Part shown: in pieces, positions 32,056-42,150 of the stretch | Layout: every line of letters begins with the position of its first letter | Numbering within the stretch: position 1 is the stretch's first letter | Origin: Amblyornis subalaris | Taxonomy: Eukaryota; Chordata; Aves; Passeriformes; Ptilonorhynchidae | Reading direction: 5' to 3' | DNA length: 64,000 nt | NCBI GenBank assembly: GCA_018881555.1 | Contig: JACAXG010000508.1 | Location: 16,704 to 80,703 of the forward strand | Notes under the pieces: generated by a model | Databases searched by the model: none | What the model saw: the letters and a program-made list of their open reading frames with translations, nothing else | What the model was told of the DNA's origin: nothing | Position numbers and translations under genes: made by a program

Positions 32056-33227
32056 CCCAGCTGGTCCCTGGCTACTGCCTCTAAGCTGGTTGAGTAGGCC
32101 TGTGTTGGTGCCATGCCCTGGGGAAGTATCTGTGTTGGAGGGCGTGCCTCTAGGCTGGCTGAGTAGGCCTGTGTCGGTGCCATGCCCCGGGGAAGCATTT
32201 GTGTCGGAGCGCAGTTCCCCTTTGCGCTCTTGAGCAAGTTTCCCGAGTTAATCAAGGGCTGACCATTGGCATGGTACACAGATCTACAGTATTCTGCACA
32301 ATGACCTGGCCTACCGCTTCTCTTGCATTGGGAACTTCCCTTGTTCTCCTTTCCCTTCTGTTTAGCCTGTTTCTGTTTGTTCTCAGCCTTAGACTGCNTT
32401 TGCCCACGATCAGGATGTGCTTGAATAGGCCGCAGGACTGCTGCCAAAGCAGACGATTTATAGTCTCCGGATCCCACCTTAGCGCAGGCTTCAACCATAT
32501 CTGTTTGTGTAGGGTTCCCTGGTAGAGCATTTATAATCTTTCTAAACTCATTGTTGGCATTGTCTCTTGCTAATTGTTTGCACAATATCTGCCTTACCAT
32601 CACATCTTCAACCTGTTTCTCGAGGGCTTTGGCAATTTTTTCCACAAAGACTAAAAATTGCTCTCTTTGTCCCTGAGATATTTTCACATATCGTGTTTTA
32701 GGAGCAGTCATATCTATGCTTTTCGTTAAAGCTCCCATCCTAATCCTCTGGGCCTGTTCAAGGATCAGAGGATGCCAGGAAGCTTGGAGATCAGGATTGG
32801 AAAAGTAATTCATTCCCATAAGGACTTCTACTCCCACCCCATGTCTGGGATTGTCAGGAGCTGCATTCACATTTTGCATTGCAGCTTTTCCAGCCATCTT
32901 TCTCCAGTTCTGCTCAAAAACTGTGTACTGTACAGGTTGAAACAACACCTGACCCAGATGCTTGATATCATATGGAGCAAGTAGGTCAGTGCCCATTACT
33001 CTAATAATTTGCATGACTTCAGGACAGCCAAGCCCATACTGTGCCACTTTAGACTGCAAATCCTGGACTACCTTCCATGCAGTAGTAGCATGTGAGTCAG
33101 TTTGTCCCGTATTCGGGATAGCCTTAAAAACAGGGTAGGCTTGGATGTTCCCTTGCGAGGTGCCACTATTGCCTTGATCTATTGGCATACCTTCCTGAGG
33201 GTCTGTACCAACTGCTTGATCTTGCAT
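32022..33227 (-). pseudogene. gag: B gag: capsid and nucleocapsid (401 codons open)
   Basis: The - strand frame includes a capsid beginning near YPVFKAIPNTG, a region LLAPYDIKHLGQVLFQPVQY that recalls alpharetroviral capsid, and a major homology region (ISQGQREQFLVFVEKIAKAL) near 32610-32675. A basic linker (QKQAKQKGKENKG) is followed by a zinc knuckle reading CKRSGRPGHCAEYC, in which the second Cys has become Ser. The C-terminus contains a duplicated block (MAPTQAYS...SLEA, 32094-32213). One N lies at 32398. It continues the frame-shifted gag at 33179-34100. Confidence 0.9.
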
Positions 33228-34100
33228 AATCCCTGTTCCTCTCCAGGTTTCCCTCTCTTTTCTAACATGTCCCAGTCCCCTTCTTCCAGAGCCCGCAGCC
33301 TAACATCCTCCCAAAAGTGTCTTGGGTTCCTAGGGTGCACAGTCACCTGACACCATGGGAGGGTCCAGGAATGGCTCTGCCTCGCTAGTTGCCGGCCCCC
33401 GGCCACTGCCTTGGTCTCCCACCGTGGGTCAGGCATGTCGTCTGTAGCACTGCTTGCTTCGCTGAGCAGAGGTGCTTCCGACGGCTGCATTTGTGTTATT
33501 GCCTCTTGTGTAGACACCACTTGTGATGGGGCAGCTGTCTGTATAGGTGCTGCCATCTGTGTGGAGACTGGTGCGACCTGTCCTGTAATTACTTGCTCAC
33601 CAGGCGCTTGCTGTGCCTGCAGTGCGGGATCTCCCTGGGGTGGGGGAAGGACCGCCGCCTGTGCTGCGTGCACTGGTACCACTCCCCATGGGGCGAGCGC
33701 AGCCGCTCCGTGTTGCATAGCAACCGCCGCTTGGACTGCCTGCGCTGCATCAACCGGGAACACTCCCTGTGGGGGGGCCGTGGCCGCTCCCTGTTTCCTA
33801 GGAACCACCGTTTGTGCCTGCAGTGCGTCCGGTAGGGGGGTTAGGTCTCGGAGCAATCCCCTGGTTTCTCGTAGTACCGCAAGCAACTCGGCGGAGAAGC
33901 CCTGCTCTGCCGCACCCGGTGGCTGGGCTGTGTAGGCATGCATAGGAGAATGCCGGGATGTAGGCATATGCGCAGAGTATCCAGGCAGCGCAGACGCAGC
34001 CGGGAGGGGGCCAAGCGCGCCGGGCGCATTCACGAAGGGATGGGGAGCCAGTGGCGCAGGGGCCGGGCAGCCCCTTCAAGCGCGGTAGGCGACCGTTGCA
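33179..34100 (-). pseudogene. gag: B gag: Pro/Ala/Gln-rich spacer before capsid
   Basis: The - strand frame (33179-34033) is open for 284 codons, very rich in Ala, Pro and Gln with short repeats (the VFPVDAAQAVQAAVAMQHG and VVPVHAAQAA types). It ends with QVTVHPRNPRHFWEDVRLRALEEGDWDML, which looks like the spacer/capsid junction. It is cut at 34100 by the A2 duplication; the N-terminal part lies at 39135-39992. Confidence 0.82.
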
Positions 34101-34106
34101 GGTATG

Positions 34107-34604
34107 TGATAGAATCCCATTTCTGTTTCTACCTTTACTATTTTGAGAGTTCTTTGCTCAGAGTTTGGAATGAAACGCAGGAGGCGCTGAGATGTCTTTC
34201 TAATCAGGTTGTTTATTAAGTTCTTATCTATAGCATAGCAGCACAGAGCGTTCTCTAAGTTAGGAAGGTGGAAAATGGCTTTGAACCGTGACTTCCAAGG
34301 TTATTTAAAGTCTAATTTATCCAATTATAGACTGCCAACTAACATGTTTTTACTTATAATCCAGTAGTTATTCATTTATTGTCTGCATTGCAGACTTTCT
34401 CGAGCCAATAGTAAGTTATCTAGATTTGTGACGAAGAAAGAAGAAAGAAGTAAAAACCCACACCCAAAATCTTCCATCTTGCTACCAATACATTACTAAT
34501 AACTCATAAACCTAATTTTCTACATTTCTACATATTTCACCCAGTGACATAATAAATTGCTTTTTAATTACAACATTGAAAGATTGAAATTTAGGGTTCC
34601 AACA
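34107..34604 (-). repeat. A2 3' LTR
   Basis: On the - strand it begins TGTTGGAACCC and ends GATTCTATCA; AATAAA lies near 34222 on the - strand (TTTATT on +). It is related to the A1 LTR throughout (for example the CAACCTGATTAGAAAGA and ATTTCACTGGGTGA-type blocks). Confidence 0.93.
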
Positions 34605-34760
34605 TCTCCCCCTTCTGTTTGAACTATGAGCACTGCTTTAATTGTTTGGTTAAACCATTTTTGGATACACTGAAGTAGGTAAGGTAGAAGTATCATGATG
34701 ACTATAATGACAATCAAAACATACATGCTCAATTTCAAAAGTTGTCTCCACAATGGGGCT
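34605..34760 (-). pseudogene. env: A2 env: membrane anchor and tail, with polypurine tract
   Basis: On the - strand the frame reads a hydrophobic anchor (YVLIVIIVIMILLPYLLQC), then a short tail ending TEGGDVG that overlaps the purine tract at 34605-34617 and the LTR start. This is the C-terminus of a class II TM subunit. The rest of TM is not readable upstream. Confidence 0.75.
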
Positions 34761-35040
34761 CACTGATCATTTGTTGTATACAAGATAAGATATATAAAAT
34801 ACAGATTACAATTTAAAAATCTATCAAAAACAACCATGGTATTGACAAAGAAATCACAGTATAGGAAAATAAAACAGTATTCAATGTTTTCAGAAAGGGA
34901 GTCGCTTCTTCTGTACTTGGAAGGCACTGGTTACTGTTCCAAAGCTCATGTGGTTGGAGTTCAGTGGTTGTGCTGTTTAGGCAGGAAGAAGTTCATTAGT
35001 TGGAAATGTTGACTTTATGTTACTCGAATGTCCTTCTCGG

Positions 35041-35439
35041 CTATGAGGGCTGGATGGTGACTAGATCTTTTTTCCTTGTACAGGGCCTCGTTTTCTCAGA
35101 GGTGATCAATAATTGTCCAGTTGAGCAGGTAACTACTTTAGACTTGTTGGCAATAAGACACGTACGTACTTTCTCCCTTAGGTTGGTAATCAGGTACCAA
35201 GTAGAAGTAAGCAAGGTAATACATGCAATCATTAGTACACAAAGAAAACATAGTGATTTAGAATGATATATCATTAGTTGCCTACACACTACTGTATTGC
35301 TCAGAGTCTGCTTAGTTGGCACGCCCCGTATCACAATGAGGACCTGGAAAGCCTTCCCGGGTAGGACTTCCACGTACCTCGAAAAAGGGGGTCCAGCATC
35401 AAAAGGCCAGATTGGCAAGCCAAAGGGACTTGATTGCAT
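35041..35439 (-). pseudogene. A2 env-region ORF with one hydrophobic segment
   Basis: A 132-codon - strand ORF with a 20-residue hydrophobic stretch (SLCFLCVLMIACITLLTSTW) flanked by charged sequence and several Cys. Its position suggests the Env leader and start of the surface subunit. I do not recognise the sequence itself, so env is an inference. 34761-35040 between this ORF and the anchor holds no readable coding region. Confidence 0.45.
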
Positions 35440-35539
35440 TTTTCCAGTAGAAACATCTGAGTCTGCTGGCGTAAGTCCAACCAGTGAAAGCCAGGGCTTG
35501 GCCAGAGCCTAGGCCTTAACTGGAAGGACCTCCCTAACC

Positions 35540-37656
35540 TATTTTACAAATAAATCTCTTATTAAAGGTAGTTGAGAAAGGTTCTTGAGAGTATATAGTT
35601 CTTACAGATAATTATACTATGGTATGTAAGAGTCTGTAAAGCAGCCGGCTTTGTCATCATTTCTAGCTAAGCAGTTAATGGTACCTTGAACAAACTGCAA
35701 ACAAGCAAAAAGGATGCATATGTGTAATATTAAATAACATCGTGGGGATAATGTGCGCTATAAAAAATTAGTGAATTCACATTATAATATTAATAACTTA
35801 AGCAGAATCATCAATACAGCAACAATAACTGCTTTCAAAAGGTGAAAGTGTGTTCTTTCAGACATTTATATATATATAATTAATAAGGTAAAAGAAAACA
35901 AAAGAGAAAGCACTAAATAGCTTACAGTTACCAATATCCATAATCCAGTTGTTACCCATTTACCCGTGTCATCAGGTCTTCATCACCATCGCTTCAGTGA
36001 GTTCCATCTTACCCCTATAACAAAAGAACTATATTTCCAAATTAAATGGGTATATCTTAACAGAACTTAAACTCAACATTATTCAAACTTAACGTCACTT
36101 AAACGTAATAGAAAGCAATTAACAGAGCTTAAGCACAATCTCGCTGAGATTGAAGGAAAAGTAATCTTAATAAAACTTAAAATGAACAGAACGTAAACTA
36201 ACAGAGCTTAAAACCAAACATCATTTAAATTTCGTAACACTTAAACTCGAAACTTAAGAGTACTTAAAATTGTCAGAAATTAAACTTAATAGAACCTTAA
36301 ACTAACAGAACTTTAAATGCAACAAAATCTCAAATTAACAGAACTTAAACTTGACATGACTTAAATCTAACAACAGTTAAACTTAGAACTTAGCTTTAAC
36401 ATCACCTAAACTTTATAAAACTGAAACTTAGTAGAACTTGAAATCAACATCACTTAAATTTAAGAAACTAAAGTCAGAGTTGAGTGTTCCTTTAAAGGAT
36501 TCAGATACAACAGAATTCAACTCATCTTGACTTCATTGTTACAAAAGCTACCAAAAATTTGTCATACAACAGTTAAACATCAATGAACAATATGCGAGTA
36601 AACAACTGATTTGTAACTGAAATAGCAGCAGGATGGATTTACTGGAGAGATTACGAAGGTGTGGTACGGACCTTGTGATTTTACATGATTTAGTTGTGAG
36701 AGTAGTTCATGATATCTATAAACATCATTGAAAACATGTAATCACAGTCAGGACTTTCTGATATAAGCACAATTTTGTAGGATTTTCTAATTTTGCAGCT
36801 ATACCTAAAAGAAGTAACAACATTACATGTCTGTTAGTATCTTTCTGGTATAAGCAGAAGTTTGCTAGGGTCTTTTAAGATGCAGTTTTACTGAGAAAAA
36901 TGACAACAGCGTATATATTGGCAAATTGTACTTAAAACCTGTCTTTCATGATTGCTAATACAACAGAATTGACCTTGGGATATTAAAGCTAATGAGACAT
37001 ATTCATGGCAAAATATTTGCAATAAAATCAGTCTATTAAAACTGTGGGGCAAAAAGGCAAGCAAAGTGTTAAAACTGGCCCAATTTTGCCTGCCTCTACT
37101 TGTGGAAAGTCATAAATAATTTTTGAGATAACAGTAATGAGGGAGTGAGGAAAGGAATATTCGATAAAACATTAGGTTTTAGAGCTAATTGCTGCTGGTT
37201 CACATTTTGTTCTGTTAACATTCACCTTAAACATTTCTAAGGAGAAATAATGTTCTGAGGGTATTGAGTTTACAAGTATTCTGCAGGTAGACAGAGATCA
37301 AAATCTTTAGAAGGGCAGTACACATCCTACATAACAAGTTGTACCAATCATGCAATATATAAGTATTTCCTTGAAGAATTTTGAAAGTAAGGAATTACGT
37401 AATTCCATTGGTATGTAGAGATAATCTCTCCAATAAACAATTCTGACAGAAAGTGCAGCTTACTAAAAATACAGTTACTTCTAACAAAAGCTAAAAACGT
37501 TCCTGAGATGCAGTAGAACGCATTTTAAAACAAACTACATGTTTCCAGAAACTTAAAATGAGACAGCAGTTCTCTTAGCTGTGAAATGTAAACATTCTCT
37601 TGCAGATTACTTTTCTCTTGTAAAAGTTCTCTTGCAGATTATTTTAGCTCTTCACT
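35540..37656. other. A2 internal AT-rich noncoding block with degenerate TTAAG-type repeats
   Basis: About 2.1 kb without any ORF of note where gag-pro-pol would be expected. From about 36040 to 36480 it consists of degenerate units of the form AACTTAAACTTAACAG, spaced by roughly 15-20 bases. The remainder is AT-rich unique sequence. This makes A2 look like a non-autonomous derivative. Confidence 0.75.
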
Positions 37657-38284
37657 TCAAAGATGACACACACAGAGAAATTTCTTAGCTGCTTCTGACA
37701 CAAAAGTTAAAAAGGCACTTTTGAAAAAATATGCATGGATGGAGCTGCATAGCCCTGAACAGGCTCCCCTGGCTCCCCCCCACATGGTGCAGGTGTCCGA
37801 GTCGGGGGGGTGCCAAAGCTCACCCTCCCCCATTGCTCTCTTTGACTTGGTGATATACAGGGAAACGCAGTAACAGGGGGAGAAAGGGAGGAAAGAAGTT
37901 GCTGCCGTTCCTGGGCGCTCTGCCAGGGCCGCGGACAGAGCCGCTGCAGCCGCCGCCGGGGTTTTTAACATCAGAGCTGCTCTTATAGTCCCATGGTCCT
38001 CCTATGCTTGTTTTTCGGGCGGCTCGCAACCTGTTACAAACTCCGTCTGTTCCGCCTGGGCTGTTTTAGTTCTAGTCTCTACCGCGCGAGCTTCAGTGAG
38101 AGGCAGGGCCATCTCCACCCTTCTTATCATTAGCCCAGGCTGTGGGCAAGCCATGCCGCTGTGAGAAGCTGCCAAATATTAAATCTCTTAATTACTATTT
38201 TGGTACAGCTATAGGATGGTCCTTGATCATAGATTTTAACTTGGTAAGCGCATCTCTCTGCGGTTTAGACATAGGTTTCCCCAT
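37657..38284 (-). pseudogene. gag: A2 gag N-terminal remnant
   Basis: ATG at 38284 on the - strand starts MGKPMSKPQRDALTKLKSM, matching the A1 Gag start. A stop follows after about 30 codons, then sequence near 38010-38130 matches A1 at 1305-1400 with a deletion between. Further down no capsid is recognisable. It is non-coding in practice. Confidence 0.75.
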
Positions 38285-38584
38285 TATTAACTAAGATCTC
38301 CCCCCTGAAGCCACAATTTTCATACCTGACTTTTGTCGTCAGAAAATCTTCAATCCTACTTCTTTTCAGCAGATCCGATAATCCTGCTTCTTTTCAGCAG
38401 ATTCGGCTTCCTTTCAGCCACCAAGCCGTCCAGTACTGTCCAGCAGCATGGAGTTTGTCTCTTCCCCGGGGAATATTCCTTTTCCTTTATCCGTGTTTCT
38501 TCAGGGTGTCCTAGTAGTCAAGTGTTCCAGCCTGGCACAGGAGAGTGCCAGTTGTCAAGTCCTGTCCGTCTCCAAACTCTAAGT

Positions 38585-38602
38585 CCTCACACGGTGGCAC
38601 CA
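38585..38602 (-). promoter_or_regulatory. A2 primer binding site
   Basis: On the - strand it reads TGGTGCCACCGTGTGAGG, two bases after the LTR end. It is the same site as in A1 except for one base. Confidence 0.75.
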
Positions 38603-38604
38603 GA

Positions 38605-39128
38605 TGATAGAATCCCGTTTCTGTTTCTACCTTTACTATTTTGAGAGTTCTTTGCTCAGAGTTTGGAATGAAACGCAGGAGGCGCTGAGATGTCTTTCTA
38701 ATCAGGTTGTTTNNNNNNNNNNNNNNNNNNNNNNNNNNNNNNNNNNNNNNNNNNNNNNNNNNNNNNNNNNNNNNNNNNNNNNNNNNNNNNNNNNNNNNNN
38801 NNNNNNNNNNNNNNNNNNNNNNNNNNNNNNNNNNNNNNNNNNNNNNNNNNNNNNNNNNNNNNNNNNNNNNNNNNNNNNNNNNNNNNNNNNNNNNNNNNNN
38901 NNNNNNNNNNNNNNNNNNNNNNNNNNNNNNNNNNNNNNNNNNNNNNNNNNNNNNNNNNNNNNNNNNNNNNNNNNNNNNNNNNNNNNNNNNNNNNNNNNNN
39001 NNNNNNNNNNNNNNNNNNNNNNNNNNNNNNNNNNNNNNNNNTTCTACATTTCTACATATTTCACCCAGTGACATAATAAATTACTTTTTAATTACAACAT
39101 TGAAAGATTGAAATTTAGGGCTCCAACA
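38605..39128 (-). repeat. A2 5' LTR, mostly an assembly gap
   Basis: Only 38605-38712 and 39042-39128 are sequenced; 38713-39041 is N. Visible parts match the 3' LTR at all but about three bases. The gap length is probably an estimate. Confidence 0.85.
38713..39041. other. Assembly gap (329 N)
   Basis: Run of N inside the A2 5' LTR. The apparent ORFs across it are artefacts. Confidence 0.99.
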
Positions 39129-39134
39129 GGTATG

Positions 39135-39992
39135 GTGAGAAATAGGAGGCAGCTGCACCCGGTGACATAGCAACCTCGGGGGCCATCTGTGGTAGCGGGG
39201 GAGCTGTAGGAACCATTGCTCCAGAAGAGCCAGTTAAAGCCACCGTTCCAGGCGTGTGTGCCGCGGAGGAAGGGGGAGGGAAGCCTGGAGCGAATGGGGG
39301 GGGCCGCGCCATGAAAGAAGGGACTGGGGAGGGCGCGGAAGAGGACAGGGGGGCGGCATGGGTTGTCCCCGCTGTCCAGCTGCCCTCGCCAGCTGCTCTG
39401 CAGGCGACAGGTATCTCGGCATGATAAAGTCACAGGGGGATGGATACACAGGCGGCACATTATCACAGGGTGAAGGATAGGATCTCCGCGCCGGCTCCAT
39501 GACTCCCCCGGGCCCTGATGGGACTGGGGACATGTGAGCAGTCTCCGTTCCTGGCAGTGCCAGGAGTGGCGCTGGTGATGGCGCCGGGGACAGCTCTGCA
39601 GACCCCAGACCGACCCCGTTCTGAGGCTCTGCAGACTCCAATGGGTCTAGTCCTTCAGAAGCTGTATCTCCCTCAGAACCCTCAGGCCGGAGGGATCGTC
39701 TGGCTTCCCCTCCCACTGTAAACCATAATAATATGTCATACAGAACTCGCCAATCTCGGAGTAACTGGGTCAAGTCTTCATCTCCGTAGGTGAACTCATT
39801 AAACAGGCTGTCACCCACTGCCTGCCATGCTTCAAGGCTAAATGGGCTATCAGTTTCCATGGGAAAGCCGTGTATTTCTGCCCAATTCAACAAGTCTGTT
39901 AAGGCTGCATCCGAAATATTAGTTTTTGTAAAATTTAGCACAGCTTTCCAGGCAGAAAGCACTGTGTTTTCCTTTGAGCTTTTCTGCCCCAT
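39135..39992 (-). pseudogene. gag: B gag: matrix and start of spacer
   Basis: ATG at 39992 on the - strand opens a 252-codon frame starting MGQKSSKENTVLSAWKAVL. The second-residue Gly after Met suggests N-myristoylation, normal for matrix. The helical region with LRDWRVLYDILLW and an acidic then Pro-rich stretch fits matrix plus spacer. A frame change near 39300 is needed to reach the A2 insertion at 39134. The rest of gag lies beyond A2 at 34100 and lower. Confidence 0.85.
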
Positions 39993-40050
39993 TTTTCCAC
40001 ATTCTGTCTAAAACCTCGGTGCCTGGATCAAGGCTCTGTCCCGCAGCCCC

Positions 40051-40084
40051 GGGGGGGGAGGGGGGGGGGGGGGGGGGGGGGGGG
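40051..40084. repeat. G homopolymer tract in B leader
   Basis: Over 30 G in a row with a single A, in the untranslated leader between the primer site and gag of B. It may be a real G-rich tract or sequencing-length error. Confidence 0.9.
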
Positions 40085-40126
40085 CTTTGTTTCCATAGCC
40101 ACCTACCGGCAAAGCGCGGTCGAAGG

Positions 40127-40144
40127 ACACGTCAGAGATCACCA
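40127..40144 (-). promoter_or_regulatory. B primer binding site, possibly tRNA-Trp
   Basis: On the - strand, two bases after the LTR end, the sequence TGGTGATCTCTGACGTGT resembles the tRNA-Trp primer site used by alpharetroviruses, with substitutions and one extra base. Tentative. Confidence 0.5.
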
Positions 40145-40146
40145 GG

Positions 40147-40512
40147 TGTCACTGTTGTATCAAGGACGGAGCAAAGCAGTACACAAAATACAATCCAGGA
40201 AGCCAGTGAAAATGCCATTATTTATTAATATACTGACCTCTTTTATACCTTAGTNCACCTGAATGCCATAAGGCCATTGGTCCCCTGGCCATCCANCTCT
40301 CAGGGTGATTGGCTAAGTCCAACAACGCCTTATTCCAAATATTTCTCTAGACATATCATAACAATACTACAGAACAACTCACAGGTGCACGATAAGATGT
40401 TTTTCTAAAAGAAACTCGCTGTTTTTCATAGCTTCTATGGGAAAAGACAGACTCTCACAGAATACTGTGAGAGCTGGAAGATTTCTCTGCTGAAAGCTTT
40501 TCAGTATCCATA
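40147..40512 (-). repeat. B 5' LTR
   Basis: On the - strand it starts TATGGATACTG and ends ACAGTGACA; TATAAAAG lies near 40240 and AATAAATAATGG near 40220. It is flanked on its outer side by GACACC (40513-40518). Two N bases (40255, 40296). Confidence 0.9.
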
Positions 40513-40518
40513 GACACC

Positions 40519-41791
40519 CATCCATAAGATGATCTGCAAGCTGGAAAGCCAAGAGGTGGTCAGCAAAGCCCACTCACCCTTCAACAGTCCCATATGGCCT
40601 GTGCACAAGTCNGATGGGGAATGGAGACTGACAGTAGACTATGGTGGCTTGAATGAAGTGACTCCGCCATTCAGCGCTGCTGTGACGAACATGTTGGAGC
40701 TCCAGTATGAACTGGAGTCCAAGGCAGCAAAGTGGTACACCACTATTGACATTGCCAATGTGTTTTTCTCCATTCCTCTGGCATCAGAGTGCAGACCTCA
40801 GTTTGCCTTCACCTGGAGGGGCGTGCAGTACCCTTGGAACCGACTTCCCCAGGGGTGGAAGCACAGCCCCACCATCTGCCATGGGCTGATTTAGGTTGCA
40901 CTGGAAAAGGGTGAAGCTCCAGAACATTTGCAGTACATAGATGACATCATTGTGTGGGGGAACACGGCAGAAGAAGTGTTTGAGAAAGGGGAAAAGATCA
41001 TCCAGATTCTCCTGCAAGCTGGCTTTGCAATCAAAGAGAGTAAAGTCAAGGGACGTGCCAGAGAGATCCAGTTTCTGGGAGTTAAATGGCAAGACAGACG
41101 GCATCAGATAGCCACTGAAGTCATCAATAAGATCACAGCAATGTCTCCGCTGACCAGCAAGAAAGAAACACAGCCTTTTCTCAGATCCATAGGCTTCTGG
41201 AGAATGCACATTCCTGAGTACAGCCAGACTGTGAGCCCTCTTTACCTGGTGACCCGCAAGAAGAATGATTTCCACTGGGGTCCTGAACAGCAACAGGCCT
41301 TCGTCCAGATCAAACAAGAGATTGTTCATGCGGTAGCTGTTGGCCCAGCCAGGACAGGGCCAGAGGTAAAGAATGTACTGTACTCTGCAGCAGGGAACAA
41401 CGGTCCCTCCTGGAGCCTTTGGCAGAAGGTGCCTGGTGAGACTCGGGGCTTACCAGTGGGATTCTGGAGTCGAAGTTACAGAGGGTCCGAAGTGAAGTAC
41501 ACCCCGACAGAGAAAGAAATCCCAGCTGCCTATGAGGGAGTTCAGGCCGCCTCAGAGGTGACTGGCACTGAGGCACGACTTCTCCTGGCACCCCAGCTAC
41601 CAGTGCTGGGGTGGATGTTCAAGGGAAAGATTTTGTCTACTCATCACGCCACCAATGCCACATGGAGTAAGTGGATTGCCCTGATCACACAGCGCGCCCG
41701 TATTGGAAATCCAAATCGCCCTGGGATCTTGGAAGTAATCACAAATTGGCCTGAAGGAAAGAACTTTGGTCTGGCAGACAAAGAGGAATAA
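40519..41791 (+). pseudogene. pol: D pol: reverse transcriptase (YIDD), with in-frame stops
   Basis: The frame resumes at CAT after the nested block: HKMICKLESQEVVSKAHSPF, then DGEWRLTVDYGGLNEV, TTIDIANVFFSIPLASE and LPQGWKHSPTICHGLI. A TAG at 40892-40894 interrupts it. It reopens with QYIDDIIVWG (YIDD at 40934-40945), then the thumb and connection (FLGVKWQDRRHQIATEVINK, GFWRMHIPEYSQTVSPLYLVT). TAA at 41789-41791 replaces a Gln codon seen in E and F. This is a class III (ERVL) RT. One N lies at 40611. Confidence 0.92.
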
Positions 41792-42150
41792 GAACAAGTG
41801 ACATGTGCTGAAGAAGCCCCACCATACAACCAGCTGCCGCCAGAGGAAACCCGATATGCTCTTTTCACAGATGGTTCTTGTCGCATTGTGGGGGTGAACC
41901 AAAAATGGAAAGCAGCTGTATGGAGCCGTACACGACAGGTTGCAGAAGCTACCGAAGGAGAAGGTGGATCGAGTCAGTTTGCAGAGCTCAAAGTGGTCCA
42001 GTTAGCCTTGGACATTGATGAAAGAGAGAAATGGCCAAAGCTCTACCTCTACACTGACTCGTGGATGGTAGCCAATGCTCTGTGGGGGTGACTGGAAAGG
42101 TGGAAAAAGGCCGATTGGCTGCGCATAGGAAAACCAATCTGGGCTGATGG
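41792..42150 (+). pseudogene. pol: D pol: RNase H
   Basis: The frame continues with YALFTDGSCRIVG (catalytic Asp), GGSSQFAELKVVQLALD (Glu) and LYTDSWMVANALWG (Asp), then a TGA at 42089-42091 where F has Trp. About 60 bases later a 10-bp deletion relative to F (near 42155) shifts the frame into IN. It is inactive as it stands. Confidence 0.88.

Larger units (their letters stand above)
34107..39128 (-). mobile_element. Provirus A2: pol-less relative of A1, inserted in B gag
   Basis: Bounded by 6-bp duplications GGTATG at 34101-34106 and 39129-39134. On the - strand: LTR (39128-38605, with an N gap), primer site, leader and gag start like A1, about 2 kb of AT-rich noncoding sequence, env-like pieces, polypurine tract, LTR (34604-34107). 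No RT, RNase H or IN is present. Visible LTR parts differ at about 3 of 190 positions. Confidence 0.92.
27936..40512 (-). mobile_element. Provirus B: class II ERV, - strand, interrupted by A2
   Basis: On the - strand the order is LTR (40512-40147), primer site, gag, dUTPase, protease, RT, RNase H, IN, polypurine tract, LTR (28305-27936), with no env. The 6-bp duplication GACACC occurs at 27930-27935 and 40513-40518. Gag is split by provirus A2. The capsid has features reminiscent of alpharetroviruses and the primer site resembles tRNA-Trp. Confidence 0.92.

Noticed and set aside
33411..33935. 174-codon + strand ORF rich in Cys and Ala
   Set aside because: It is antisense to the Ala/Pro/Gln-rich B gag; the composition is explained by that gene.
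38511..39111. ORFs of 134-187 codons made mostly of X
   Set aside because: They run through the N gap and have no real coding sequence.
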